From NCBI GenBank assembly GCA_030141605.1, contig JAQGDQ010000729.1, forward strand, positions 82,501 through 106,587: 24,087 bases of DNA, given 5' to 3'. Below the pieces are notes generated by a model that searched no databases, was not told the origin of the DNA, and worked only from the letters and a program-made list of their open reading frames with translations. The DNA comes from Tubiluchus corallicola (taxonomy: Eukaryota; Priapulida; Priapulimorpha; Priapulimorphida; Tubiluchidae). This document shows positions 9,652 through 20,264 of this stretch, piece by piece. Both the position numbers and the translations under genes were made by a program. Within the stretch, counting starts at the first letter, position 1. The number at the start of each line of letters is the position of its first letter.

Positions 9652-10041
9652 TTTACGACGCCCTACGCTGATAGTTCTGTCCCGCCCATCTCTATTGTGA
9701 ATTTATGGTTATTTATGTATCGAGAAGATGAAACAATTACTTGTGGTGTATTAGAAACACTGTTAACCTAGTTTCTACGTGTTCATCATTAATTACGTGT
9801 TTGCACAGCGTTTAGATTCAAGCAGGCTGCGCAACTGCTTGTCGTGTAATACCTTGCACCTGTTCGTTATGTGGCACTTCTATAGAACCTGCACTTAGTA
9901 ATTGTCCGTGGTGTGTTACAAAATGCGCCCCTTTAAATGAATATGAAAGTATACACATTTTCAGAGGAGAATAAGAGTTTTTTTTAGAACGTGACACAAA
10001 TTTTTTGGCGCTCTAGGCTAGATATGGATTAATACACCCCT
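9652..10041 (+). repeat. Dispersed repeat family A, copy 2 (probably full length)
   Basis: This aligns with the reverse complement of 13151-13517 end to end. It runs from TTTACGACGCCCTA through CTGTCCCGCCCATCTCTATTG, ACAATTACTTGTGGTGT, TTTCTACGTG, AAGCAGGCTGC, CCTTGCACCTGTTC and GTGTTACAAAATGCGCCC to TTGGCGCTCTAGGCTA and ACACCCC. Both ends carry a GACGCC/GGCGNCCTAGGCT motif in direct orientation. Length is about 390 bp with no conserved frame. Confidence 0.85.
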
Positions 10042-10479
10042 GATAAAGATATCGTTATCGTTTAATATTAGTTAGATACAGATGTAGCACATACGTTCGA
10101 AGTCATAACGTCCACAATCAAATATCATAACCATTCAGCAACCCGGCTTCACTAGCTGTGCAACTGAAATTAAATATCACCATTTCAAGGAGAAAAAATC
10201 AGAGTCAAAAGTCAATTAATTATTGAATTTTTTTCTTTGAGCTGATTCGATTTCGCGGCCGCCTTTGATGTTAGCTCACAAGAATGTTTTTACAGGCTGG
10301 CAGAGTTCCAAAACAATTCTCAGAATCTGCGTAAATTGAAAAGCTCTCTTGTAAAACAAAAAAGCGAATCTCCGAATGGTTTGAACCCCTTTTTCTTCGC
10401 ACAAATCCAATGATTCGCAAATGAGTTTGATATATTTAGCAGTGCAAATTGTCACGGTAATTTACATTGCTTGGAAAAC
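10042..10479. other. No gene recognised
   Basis: AT-rich spacer with a NotI-type GCGGCCGC at about 10255-10262. Part of it may be 3' UTR of the LINE remnant to the right, which reads leftwards. Confidence 0.4.
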
Positions 10480-10631
10480 TACAATTAAAGCATTTATAAA
10501 AAAACGAAATTAAAATATTTTCACATTTACAAACATAGGACGAAATCACATATTTATGTATAAAACCCATATAACATAAAAATAGTATAAACACAGAAGT
10601 ACTGGTACAGCATCCCTTTAGATATTAGCAA

Positions 10632-10925
10632 TTAAATTCCTGATCTATTCGTAAAGCAATATTTTACATAGTTACACACTACATTTAAAATATCGACATC
10701 ATTGGTAGCAATTAGGAAAATCAGTTTATCTTCATTAGGCATATCTAGAAAATCAGGACATAAAGAACTAATTTGTGCAAACGTATGCATATATGTTCAT
10801 ATTCAAGGCAGGCAGGCATCATTTGTAACTCATCTTCCACTTCATTATTATTAAATTGTTTACAAACGTTTTCATTATCGGTAACTTGTCAGGTTTATGA
10901 TGCTTGCCTCTTTCAATGGCAGACT
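10632..10925 (-). pseudogene. LINE remnant 3: C-terminal Cys/His region of a non-LTR retrotransposon ORF2
   Basis: Reading right to left, the order of blocks matches the C terminus of many animal LINE polyproteins. There is a degraded E-x-GR-like block (IERGKHHK), then a Cys block where the usual C-x-x-C appears as CKQF, an acidic NNNEVEDEL where EDE-x-H is expected (H read as Q), and a C near CLEYEHI. After a frameshift comes an open stretch containing CPDFLDMPNEDKLIFLI and YVKYCFTNR, ending at a stop at 10632-10634. The family normally supplies reverse transcriptase and endonuclease for target-primed retrotransposition. Here only the tail survives, with frameshifts and lost metal-binding residues. 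Clade not assigned. Confidence 0.7.
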
Positions 10926-11114
10926 ATGGGCAGTTATTCGTAGTTTACAAAAACTTGTTTTAGTTTCGGAGGTCAAAGTTTTGCTGAGCAAATATTTTTT
11001 CAAAACGTAACATTTTGCAATTGGCTCTCAGTAAATTTTCCTTCCGGATTTTCGACTTTAGCTATTCCGTTGATATCATCTCTCCATTTGACCTAATATG
11101 TACTTTCAAGGTTC
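10926..11114. other. No feature seen
   Basis: May include further decayed LINE sequence upstream of the Cys region, but I could not recognise it. Confidence 0.35.
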
Positions 11115-11785
11115 AATTCAAAGGACAAGAAAGGGGTTACTTGAATTAGTTTTCAGAAAAATCGCATTGAAAAATTATATTACTTTATAGCAATTTTATG
11201 AAAATATCGTACTCGCGTTAAAAGGACGTTTTGTTTGTTTTCATTTTAAATCTTCCGCAATACTGTTCGAAGTTGCCATTACATGACGTCACCTACGCAC
11301 AGCGTAAATCAGGGGAAGAAAAGGAAATATTAAATTATGGTCCAAAAAACTTTCCATGCAAATCTATATTACTTAGCTTTTCGCTTACCTGCTGGAAAGA
11401 CTTATGTAGAAATAATAATTTAAAATGTTCGTGCCAATTGGTAAAATGTCGCTGACTCACCCTCCAGGGTGCACCACTCACTAACCAAAAAACATATTTT
11501 TAATCTTATTGACAAGCTACAGAAATTAAAATTTTATTTACTTAGTAACGTGTGCGATATGAATTCTCTGGATATTTTTTTCAAACTTTGCACAATGTTA
11601 TCTAAACTTGTTTCAAATGCCCTGTCGTCAAAATGGCTGCCTCCGGTATGTAAAAAAAGCAGTATGTGAGCGATATAAAATTCCAAGACGAATATTTTAA
11701 GCTTCATGTTTATGAGGGTTTTTCTTGTGCTTTAAGGTTTTGCAATGCATTTATTGATTATACTAGCGCAGCATTGCTAATAAAT
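11115..11785 (+). repeat. Dispersed repeat family E, copy 1
   Basis: About 670 bp aligns collinearly with 17503-18200. Landmarks are AAAGGACAA, TACTCGCGTT, TTTTGTTTGTTTTCATTTTA, CCATTACATGACGTCA, TTACCTGCTGGAAAGACTTA, TTCGTGCCAATTGG, TCACCCTCCAGG, GCACCACTCACTAACC, ACTTAGTAAC, AAGACGAAT and TTTTTCTTG. Three short plus-strand frames (11231-11881) are not conserved in the other copies, so it is non-coding as far as I can see. Contains a TGACGTCA palindrome at 11284-11291 and the 21-nt exon-like core at about 11389-11408, whose acceptor side is damaged by a short deletion. Confidence 0.88.
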
Positions 11786-12557
11786 TTCCTGCATTGCCAT
11801 CCGACATTTTGCCTTTTTTCAATTAATTTCAAATCTGGAAGCTTCCTCTGTTTGTTTCATGTTATTTTAAGCTCCTGTTAAAGAAACGCGGCTCGTTCTG
11901 ATGCCTTCAAAGCGCCTCCTGCTTGTTTTCAAAACAAGTGCACGCTTCTCTAAACAAGAGAACAGCTTTTTAGATTTAGATGACGATATACCGACTGACT
12001 CTTAAATATTTAAAGTAAGCTGCTGTCTGTGTTTGAGATTAGAGGGTGATATCTGTGGGAGAAGTGTTTGCACTTACTGTTGCTACAGGCTTCTCTTCTG
12101 TGGTTGCGTGCACAACATGTACAGTGTTCATTTATAGGACTTTAAATTGCTTTAGCAGCACGATATCTTAAAGCAAAACATATAACACTGTTTGCACGAT
12201 AAAATGAAATATCCATGGTTGCTTAGAATTTCAGCGTTATCCGACAAATTAGATGTCAGAGTGGTGCCAAGGTGCAGAATATAAGATCAGTTTTTCTTAA
12301 GCATTTCAAATGCTTGGCGCATTATTTACCCTGCCCTTATAAGACAAGATTTAGTGTCTCTGCGCCATATTAATCCATCCCCGGAGGTCTTGTGCTCGTG
12401 CATATAAGACGGAATGAAAATCCGATTTCCGTTTGGTCGAGTCGCTCTTATTATCAAGGTCACGAAATGCTTGACATCGAGCGTAATTCTATTAGTTTCT
12501 TTTTCTTTAGAGAGCGCAAGGCGCAGCGAGATTTGGAGGCTAACAGACTGACAAAGG
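11786..12557. other. No gene recognised; small perfect hairpin
   Basis: CTTGTTTT-C-AAAACAAG at 11922-11938 is a perfect short palindrome. The rest shows no domain-bearing frame. A plus-strand frame at 12392-12580 runs into the GA tract and is not supported. Confidence 0.4.
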
Positions 12558-12701
12558 GGGAGAGAGAGAAAGAAAAATAGATGGGTGGATGGGAGGATGG
12601 ATGAATAAACAGGTGGAGCAAGGGATGGAAGGAGGGACGGAGGGAGGGAGAAAAAGAGAGAGAAAGAGAGAGAGAGAAAGAGAGAGAGGAGAGAGAGAGA
12701 G

Positions 12702-12735
<34 letters not shown>

Positions 12736-12800
12736 GAGAGAGAGGAGAGAGTGAGAGAGAGAGATCAAAGTAGGAAGAGAGGAGTGAGAAAGTTTAATGG
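12558..12800. repeat. Purine tract: GA-rich microsatellite/minisatellite
   Basis: About 240 bp is almost wholly purine on the plus strand: GGATGGATGG-like units, then GGAGGGA, then (GA)n with AGGAG interruptions. Antiparallel frames across it encode only Ser/Leu or Arg/Glu runs and are artefacts. Long mirror-like purine tracts of this kind can form triplex (H-) DNA. Confidence 0.9.
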
Positions 12801-13150
12801 GAGAGCGAGAATGATGCACAGCTAAAAATGATTTGTAAGTAACAGCGTGAGTGAACAGACTGGCCGACTGATTTACTAACTGACTGTCTAGCTTTATCCG
12901 TATACCTGGCTGAATGACTGCCCTGGTGGGGACGTAAAAAGTAAATAATGAGAGCAGAGATGTTGTACCCTCTATGAGTGAACGACTTTTTTCTTATCAC
13001 TTCACCTGTACGTATTCTTAGACTAAAGTCACTAAGAATCTTAGTATTGCGGTTCACCTACAAACACGATACTTGTATCGCTTCACAGTAAAATTTATAA
13101 TAGAAAGTAGTTCCATTTACTGCAATCAGGAATGCTCACTTGCCGTATAC
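12801..13150. other. No gene recognised
   Basis: A degenerate GACTGRCTGACTG-like stretch lies near 12856-12895. A minus frame (12794-13057) has no recognisable features. Confidence 0.4.
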
Positions 13151-13517
13151 GGGGCGCATTAACCAATAGGCTAACTAGGCTATAGCCTAGGACGCCAAAG
13201 TTTGAGGGGCGTCACAAATGTGTATACTTTCATATTCATGTAAAGGGTGCATTTTATAACACGCCACAGGCAGTTACTGAGATCAGGTTTTATATAAAAC
13301 ATAAAGAACAGGTGCAAAGGCACAGCAAACAGCTGAGCAGCCTGCTTGAATATATGCGCTATGCAAATACATGTAATTAATAATAACCACGTAGAAACTG
13401 GGTTAATAGTGCTTCTAACACACCACAAGTAATTGTTTAACATGCTGATTACATAAAAAACATAAATTTACAATAGAGATGGGCGGGGACAGAATTGTGA
13501 GCCTAGGGTGTCGTAAA
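13151..13517 (-). repeat. Dispersed repeat family A, copy 3 (minus orientation)
   Basis: The inverted partner of copy 2, covering the same full extent. It carries the perfect 16-bp palindrome CTAGGCTATAGCCTAG at 13175-13190, close to the terminal GGGGCG. An 87-codon minus frame (13180-13443) lies wholly inside the repeat, and copies 1 and 2 do not keep it open, so I treat it as chance. Confidence 0.85.
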
Positions 13518-13849
13518 CTAATGATATGCCCCTGCCTGTGTCGGGAATATTCTGACCATTCTGCAACGAATTTCGCCTGGATTACAGGATAGATATAGCG
13601 TCCTTACATTAAATACTTCTCACATCTCTCTCAGCATGTGGGTTCTTAAATCCCTGGACTATATACCGGATCAAGACAAATTATTGCTTCATCAAATCTC
13701 ATGTAAATATTGAACCAAGGCGGTAGGCGAATGTGTTAATAATAAAACGAACAATTTACAATTGCATGCTTCACACGTGCGTCTCAGTCAAACAAATGCT
13801 CTTGATACGGTAAATTGGTGTTCCCAAAACCGTTCGGTGACGTCACGAC
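13518..13849. other. No gene recognised; one TGACGTCA palindrome
   Basis: Spacer to the next family E copy. A CRE palindrome lies at 13838-13845, just outside the repeat boundary. Confidence 0.4.
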
Positions 13850-13995
13850 TACGAAGCTCAAAATTGAATTTGACTTCACGGCGGACGTGTTGAAATTCCT
13901 GGAGGTTTAGTGAGAGAAATTGTCCGAAAATTTGGGAAAAATTCCCCCAAGTGTTTACGAATTAGCACCTTATTTGGTTTGAATTTAAGAACCGA
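13850..13995 (+). repeat. Family E copy 2, left part, ending in a probable target-site duplication
   Basis: This aligns with the reverse complement of 17160-17305, including TGAATTTGACTTCAC, GAGGTTTAGTGAGAGAAATT, GTCCGAAAATTTGGG and TTTACGAATTA. The match breaks off at 13992-13995 and resumes at 15946. The last ten bases, TAAGAACCGA (13986-13995), resemble TAAGAATTGA at 15946-15955. Confidence 0.75.
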
Positions 13996-14452
<457 letters not shown>

Positions 14453-14707
14453 TTTTATTTCCTCTATTTGCAGATACAAATAAATTACATAAACTATTTA
14501 CATACATGCACACATAAAATGTAAGACAATATTGCAAATTTACAAACATACATATAAATTACTTTTATATACCATGGTTACTCAGAATAGATAGTAACGA
14601 CAGTGATGCTAATTCCCGATAAAATCTTTCAAAAAATCACCTGGCTATATTATCAACCACATTTCTTTTAAATACCCTAAAAATTTGGTTAGGTTAACGC
14701 ACTCTTT

Positions 14708-15135
14708 TAAATAGACTTCCTCAATACAGTTTTTAAAATAAATGGATCGCATACTAGCTTTACAAAAGTTGACATTAATTTCTTGTTTTTTCTAATATAG
14801 ACACACTGCAGATTTTGATTGTTTAAGTGACGTAAAAAATCATTTATAGCAGATATATTGACTAGAGGGCATTCACATAGTAAATGGAAGACAGTTTATG
14901 ATTCCGCTCCACAGTTACACGTGGCTTCTGCGATAGAACCTATTTGATGAAGAAAAACATTGAAGCTTCCTTGTTCAACAAGAAAGCTGTGGCATGCTAT
15001 TTCTATGTTTCTGTTTAAGTTTGTTGGCAATTGTAACGGTTTTAAATCTAGCATTCCTGGATATGCATTTCTGCCTTCCATTTGCGATTTAATAACATAC
15101 CTTTGGGTCCAGCGTTTACATAATTTTTTTTATTT
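14708..15135 (-). pseudogene. LINE remnant 2: C-terminal CxCG...H...CP region
   Basis: On the minus strand the frame from about 15081 reads LNRNIEIACHSFLVEQGSF, then FLHQIG, then CNCG, an in-frame TAA, then TVFHLLCECPL. This is the C-terminal pattern of one LINE group: a block like LNR-x-RTG-QG, LH-x-WG, C-x-C-G, QT-x-x-H and a CP-L end. The frame continues to a stop at 14708-14710. At least one stop and altered residues make it inactive. The family product is a reverse transcriptase/endonuclease. Beyond the stop about 250 bp of likely 3' UTR leads to AATAAAAG and the (TAA)n tail. Confidence 0.7.
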
Positions 15136-15414
15136 GACATTCTATTTAATACAAAAAAATATATAAACCAAGACATTTACAATAACATAAATAAATATTA
15201 GCATTAACTTAATGTCAATGAATGAATGAATGCAATTAGCTGCAATCAGTAAATATGCATTGACTACGCTCTGGCAATTTTGATTGTTCTGTAAATCATT
15301 AGAATATATGTCTCACAGGTAACCAACATACTTTTTCTAGCATCCCAGGGTTGGCGCCTGCATATTTCTCTACCTTATACATATATTAAATACAGCTCAC
15401 TGCATGATTAAAAC
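15136..15414. other. Non-coding stretch between two LINE remnants
   Basis: Contains (AATG)4 at about 15217-15232 and AT-rich sequence. It probably includes the 3' UTR of LINE remnant 1, whose frame ends at 15415. Confidence 0.45.
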
Positions 15415-15945
15415 TCAGTGTTTGAAATTTGCGTGTCGTGTACGCCAAATATAATATTTTACTATTAAAATGGTCTTATTTAAACATAGAATTTTTTTAT
15501 ACGGAAACTTTCCAAACATTACAATAGATTTATCAATTTCTAGTGCATTACTTGTACTTTGCACCCACCATTGTTTGAAATGTTCTCATATGATTTTTAC
15601 TTTATTACAATCCTACAGAATATGTGATATGGTTTCTGTTTCCGAACTGCAAAAATTACAAGTGTCAGAATCAACTTTATTGATTTTGAATAGAAAAATC
15701 TTTTGTCGGTAGTATTCTGTGCAGACCACCAAACTGACGATTGCGTATTTTAGGATCTTTTGTACATTCCTGCCTTCCTGTGATTTAATGACATACATTT
15801 ACGTCCAGGGTTTACATAAAAAATAGTGAATCTTATTTTTCGTATACGATAGAATTTCACAAAGTATTTCATTAAGGTTAGCCGTGCGAATATTAAAAGC
15901 TTTACACTCCTTTAAAACTTCACCCAAGTCAGCTATTTGATTACA
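15415..15945 (-). pseudogene. LINE remnant 1: C-terminal zf-RVT-type region, 5'-truncated
   Basis: The minus strand contains the zinc-finger-like region found after the reverse transcriptase in many LINEs. One frame gives LHRILPTKDF. After a frameshift the next gives FLFKINKVDSDTCNFC, then SSETETISHIL, a stop, DC, and after another stop EHFKQWW. A later block LIVKYYIWRTRH matches the usual aliphatic-K-YYI-x-R tail. The Cys-Cys-His-Cys set (CNFC, H, DC) is intact although the frame is not. The frame ends at 15415. No reverse transcriptase palm is present because the copy starts at about 15945, consistent with 5' truncation during insertion. Confidence 0.75.
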
Positions 15946-16390
15946 TAAGAATTGAAGATACCACGGTTTAGACATTTAAAGGGAAGAAATTTTATAGTAT
16001 GTCCAAAAACTTTTCTCACAAAGTTATATTACTTAGCATTACCCTTACCTGTTTCAAGGACTTCAGTAACAAGAAATAAAATTCTTAGTAATTAAAAATG
16101 TTCAAATCAGCTGGCAGAACGTCACTGTTTCACGATCCCAGCGTGCACCATTGACTCACCAAAAACATGATATTAATCTTAGTCACAGCGTAAAGTAATT
16201 TAATTTTACTTAGTGAAGAGTAGTGCGTCTAATGTGGACGCCTCGTGGATAAGTTTTGAAGATTATATAACGTTGCTGCTACAGCAAGCTCTGTGTGCAA
16301 TACGACAGCATGCAAGTGTTATAAAATTTCAAGGCGAATTTTTTACCTTTGTATAAGTAAAGGTCTTCTTGTGCTTTAGCGCTCATTATA
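15946..16390 (+). repeat. Family E copy 2, right part
   Basis: Continues family E after the LINE insertion. 15950-16075 matches the reverse complement of 17030-17170, and 15990-16390 matches 11330-11750 and 17690-18170 (ATTACTTAGCATT, GTGCACCA, TTTACTTAGT, AAATTTCAAGGCGAATTTTTT, TCTTCTTGTGCTTTA). The exon-like core is at 16049-16069 on the minus strand with its donor intact and the acceptor AG changed. Confidence 0.8.
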
Positions 16391-16442
16391 TCTAAACACT
16401 TGTTAATTGGCTTTACAGGCAAGAAAATGTACATTTTGGATA

Positions 16443-16497
16443 GTAAATTAACATGAGATTGAGTCTAAACTAAACAATCGCCCGGTTTTCCTTTAAA
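16443..16497 (+). repeat. Short dispersed repeat G, copy 1
   Basis: Matches 21043-21087: TAAATTAA, TGAGTCTAAA and AATCGCCCGGTTTTC occur in the same order. About 50 bp, class unknown. Confidence 0.7.
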
Positions 16498-17021
16498 GGA
16501 AGATGTAGTTTGGAGGTTCGGTTTAAAATACCCAAGGAGACATAAAATTGATAACAGTGTGTTTTATTAATAACAACAACGTTAACTAAGATCTATAATT
16601 GAAGAAGCCAATGGCGTGGAATTTTCTTTGAACGTTCCGAGACAAAGGATCCCAAGGAAGCCAGTAAATTGAGTGAAACTAAATTTCCACTGACAATTCT
16701 GCTAAACGCAATAATAGCAAAACTTCCAGTTGTGTTATTCTGAAAACAGTAGCATTTTCTTGCCTATAAAGGTTAGTAACGGGTTTCTAATATTAGAAAA
16801 TTACCTTGGAAAGTTAATTAACGGCACGCGAACACAGCTATCGCTTATATTCCAAATTAACCACAGTTTGTGCAATGGTGGGCATCTTACCTGCGCGTCG
16901 AGCACGTTTGCGTAAACAAAGATTGCTATAACGTGTTGATGTGATGTCACGCAATGAGATCTACATCACACTGACGTCACAGACGATCACTGCAGTTCAT
17001 GATCATGATTAAATTATTAAA
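16498..17021. other. No gene recognised; CRE palindrome and imperfect hairpin
   Basis: TGATGTGATGT (about 16938) and ACATCACA (about 16963) form an imperfect hairpin beside a TGACGTCA palindrome at 16972-16979. A 61-codon plus frame at 16730 has no domain. Confidence 0.4.
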
Positions 17022-17305
17022 AATTTTCTTTTCTAGTTACTGAAGTCTTTGAAACAGGTAAGGGTAATACTAAGTAATATAACTTTGTGAGAAACGTTTT
17101 TTGGACATGCTGTAAAATTGAGATTTTCTTGTCTTTAAATGCCTAAACCATGGTGTCTTCAGTTCTTGAATTCAAACTAAATAAGTTGTTAATTCGTAAA
17201 ATATTTGGCGCCATTTCCCCAAATTTTCGGACAATTTCTCTCACTAAACCTCATGGAATTTCAGCACGTTCGCTGTGAAGTCAAATTCAGATTTGATCTT
17301 CATTG
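17022..17305 (-). repeat. Dispersed repeat family E, copy 3 (minus orientation, uninterrupted)
   Basis: The reverse complement aligns first with 13850-13992 and then, without a gap of note, with 15946-16075. It therefore preserves the pre-insertion junction of family E. On the plus strand TTTTCTTTTCTAG is followed by a 21-nt core (17037-17057) and GTAAGG. Confidence 0.8.
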
Positions 17306-17502
17306 CTTAGTTGTTTCTGTTTAGTGAGTAACCACATACGCAACTCAATAAAGAGGTCTATTTCGCTGTGATGCTGATATCGTTCGTGTAATAAGTTTTT
17401 AACCATCTTTGTAGTGTATTGCCACAGTAGAGTTACTTCGTGTTCTGACTTTTTACGCAAAACTGCCGTTCCACGGCAACGGTAAATTGTATTATAATTG
17501 AT
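17306..17502. other. Spacer between inverted and direct family E copies
   Basis: A 76-codon minus frame (17287-17517) crosses it without recognisable features. An imperfect X-box-like palindrome CCGTTCCACGGCAACGG lies at about 17466-17482. Confidence 0.35.
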
Positions 17503-18200
17503 AGAGTTAAAGGACAAAAAAGGGGCAGCTGAAGTAGGTTTCAGAAAATTCGCCTTAAGAAATTATATTACATGCGATTTTATGCGCATATCTTACTCGC
17601 GTTGGAAGGAATTTTTGTTTGTTTTCATTTTAAATCTCCCGTAAAACTGTTCTGACTGCGCCATTACATGACGTCATATACGTAAACGTAAATCAGGTGA
17701 AGAAAAGATAATGTTAAATCATGTGCTAAAAAAACTTTAGAGCAAGGTTATATGACTTAGCATTTTGCTTACCTGCTGGAAAGACTTATGTAACTAGAAA
17801 TAATTTAAAATGTTCGTGCCAATTGGTAAAATGTCGCTAACTCACCCTCCAGGATGCACCACTCACTAACCAAAAAACTTATTTTTAATTTTATTGACAA
17901 GATACAGTATTTTAAAATTTTATTTACTTAGTAACATGTGCACTACGAATGCTCTGATTATGTTATCTAAACTTGTTTAAAATAACTTATCGTCAAAATT
18001 GCTGCGTCTAATGGTCACCGCGGGAGTCTAAATTTACATGTTTTATGCACCGTTACTGCCGACGCAAGCCCGGCATGCAAAAAGGCAGTATGTAAGTGGC
18101 ATGAAATTTCAAGACGAATTTTTTAAACTTTATGTCAGTGGAGGGTTTTCTTGCCCTTTAAACAAATTGCGGAAATGCCTTATACGAAACGCAGCACGCC
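17503..18200 (+). repeat. Dispersed repeat family E, copy 4
   Basis: The direct partner of copy 1. Contains TGACGTCA at 17669-17676, matching position 11284 in copy 1, and the exon-like core at 17773-17793 on the minus strand with both TTTCTAG and GTAAGC intact. A 79-codon plus frame at 18038-18277 overlaps its end and is not conserved. Confidence 0.88.
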
Positions 18201-18660
18201 AGCTATTCATGCTTACAAATGAAATTCTATTTATGTGTACGTATCCCAATGCTTCGCATTCCGGACTACTTTGGTAGTAAGTTTATTAGACTGAGCTAAA
18301 AGTTAGTTGCAGCTATAGCTTTGTCTCTGTCGCAGCAACACCTGCAGTTCCAATGGCGGCATGTAGTTAAAACTACTGGGGCTGCTGCTTCAGAAAATTT
18401 TTAGCCATTGTTTTAATACTGTGTAAAGCGAAACAAATTATGTAATTTTAATGTTGTAATTGTAAGTTTACAACATACGAAAGTTTATATATAAACTTGA
18501 TAAAATTATAAACGAAAAAAATATTTTTGCTTACTAGCAGCCTAAATTGTCCCAGCTCTAACCTGATCCATTCGCGATAAGCATGTAACAACTGACAACA
18601 AACTGTGCGAGCGTCAGTACTTTCTCTACCTGGGCTCAGACATGTGTGCACAGGGCTTAT
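18201..18660. other. No gene recognised
   Basis: A 108-codon minus frame (18448-18774) extends from AT-rich sequence through the hairpin and into family F. Family F copy 1 does not keep that frame, so I do not call it. CCAATGGCGGCAT near 18350 is YY1-like. Confidence 0.4.
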
Positions 18661-18668
18661 CTCAGACA

Positions 18669-18692
18669 TGTGCGCATGGCCGCATGCGCACA
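18669..18692. repeat. Perfect 10-bp-arm hairpin of alternating purine/pyrimidine
   Basis: TGTGCGCATG (18669-18678), spacer GCCG, CATGCGCACA (18683-18692). The arms are exact reverse complements and almost wholly alternating purine/pyrimidine, so cruciform or Z-DNA is plausible. The right half resembles an NRF1 site (10 of 12 consensus positions). Confidence 0.8.
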
Positions 18693-18698
18693 ACAGCC

Positions 18699-18875
18699 AA
18701 ACACCACATTGCTGGAGCTGTGAAGCAAACAGTACCACCATCACGTGTTCTGGCTCCGTACAAGTATAAAGCAAGTACTAAAGAAAAAAGACATATTGAA
18801 TATTATCGATAATAATGAGTGAATATAGGGGGTGCTGCAGTTCCACATTACCTATACATAAGCGGCCACTGTGCA
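18699..18875 (+). repeat. Dispersed repeat family F, copy 2
   Basis: The direct partner of 8755-8935. The hairpin at 18669-18692 lies immediately outside it and is absent beside copy 1. Confidence 0.85.
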
Positions 18876-19013
18876 CTTCTCAAATACTAAAGGAAAAGTA
18901 AACCATCTGATGTCCAATTAATTTCAAAACTTCGTGTATAGGGTTCGTGTTCATGGTTTTTCGTATTCAATTCTAAGGTCTAGAACAGAGTTTAAAAATT
19001 CTAGAGTAAAAAT

Positions 19014-19085
19014 GAAAAAGAATGGAGAAAGAGAAGATGAAAAAGAAGTCGAAGAAGAAGAAGATGATGATGATGATGACAACGA
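19014..19085. repeat. GAA / GAT microsatellite region
   Basis: A purine-rich GAAGAA run changes into five or six GAT units and then GAC. Low complexity, no gene. Confidence 0.75.
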
Positions 19086-19299
19086 CTACTACGAGTAGTT
19101 CTAGTGAAGGAATTTTACGTTATACATTATTATAACACATTAGGCCTCTTAGTTATGAAATCTGATAAGCTATTTAATGGGTAGAAGAAGAAACAGAAAT
19201 TCATTTCTTACATAGATATACATCAATTTTGCATATAACACCATATCTCCATGACGGTCCACGCATAATTAGTACATTAGATAGACAATTTTAGATAAG
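19086..19299. other. No feature seen
   Basis: AT-rich spacer. Confidence 0.4.
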
Positions 19300-19702
19300 T
19301 AAACAGGTGCTGTACCTCTTAGTTAAAATGTGTTAGTTTGTAACGAACTGCGCACGTTCGACAGCTCATGCGTGAGTACAGTGGTAAATCTGAAATTTGA
19401 ATTTTTATCTTAAAACTTGACTAGTTTTAGTATAACACACCGAACATCTTATAGTAGTACTGCACTTTAATTTTCGCTTTTGCAAACACGTGCAACACTC
19501 TCGTGGAATATTTTTGCTGTTGAAAATTATGTTAGTTTGTGATGTCATCAATAGTTGGGCTTGCCCGCCGTTATTTAAGTTTTTAATCTATTATTTAAAT
19601 ATCAGAAACACTTTTGCAGTATTAATTGCGTCAAAATGTATGTTTATTATCGGATTTGAAAATGGGGTAGTATATGAAAAATAATCGTGTCTTCGTTTAA
19701 CC
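19300..19702 (+). repeat. Dispersed repeat family D, copy 2 (plus orientation)
   Basis: The inverted partner of 7832-8195 over its full length. A 64-codon plus frame (19490-19684) lies within the repeat and copy 1 interrupts it. Confidence 0.85.
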
Positions 19703-20260
19703 GTAGTACTTAAACTAATTCATTGTTTGGGAGACATTTTGAACGTTTTAGGGTTTTTGCAACACGAGCGTCCTCTAGTACGTCCATTTTAAACTGCCCT
19801 GCCACTTAGGGAAATCCTGCTGTCATGTTCAGTATGCAAACTTGTCAGTCCCTGTCAGCGTGGCGAACAAGCCCCTGATTCAGAAGATGAATTAATTGCT
19901 ACGTGTTATTGAAACCAGATGCTTGCTTTCCCATGTAACTCAGCAGCTCAGCACTGCTGCCATTTCTGTTGTAAAATGCCTATGGAATAAAACCTGGCGG
20001 TAGGCAGTGAAAATACTACGGAAGTGATTAAACTTGCAAAAAACGAGGGGCGGATTAAACGTTAGGCCCCTGAATTTAGATAGGCCCTCGGTGTCCTGAA
20101 ACCCGATGACCAATTTAAATCGAGATAACGTTATTTAGTAAACAGGATAACAAATTTATTAAATTTCTGGTAGTACAAAATGCATAACTTATTTGGAAAT
20201 AAATCTCAGCTTGTCTGTGCATCCAATGTATAGGAACACAGAGTTACCTGAGCACAAACG
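19703..20260. other. No gene recognised
   Basis: Probably includes decayed LINE sequence towards its right end, but nothing I can align by eye. Confidence 0.35.
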
Positions 20261-20264
20261 TATA

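Noticed and set aside
11231-11881. Three consecutive plus-strand frames as exons of a gene
   Set aside because: They sit in family E copy 1, and the aligned copy at 17503-18200 does not keep any of them open.
12460-12825. Ser/Leu-rich and Arg/Glu-rich frames on opposite strands
   Set aside because: Both are artefacts of the GA tract.
13180-13443. 87-codon hydrophobic minus-strand frame
   Set aside because: It lies wholly inside family A, and the other two copies carry stops or frameshifts in that frame.
18448-18774. 108-codon minus-strand frame
   Set aside because: It extends into family F, where the other copy breaks the frame, and shows no domain.
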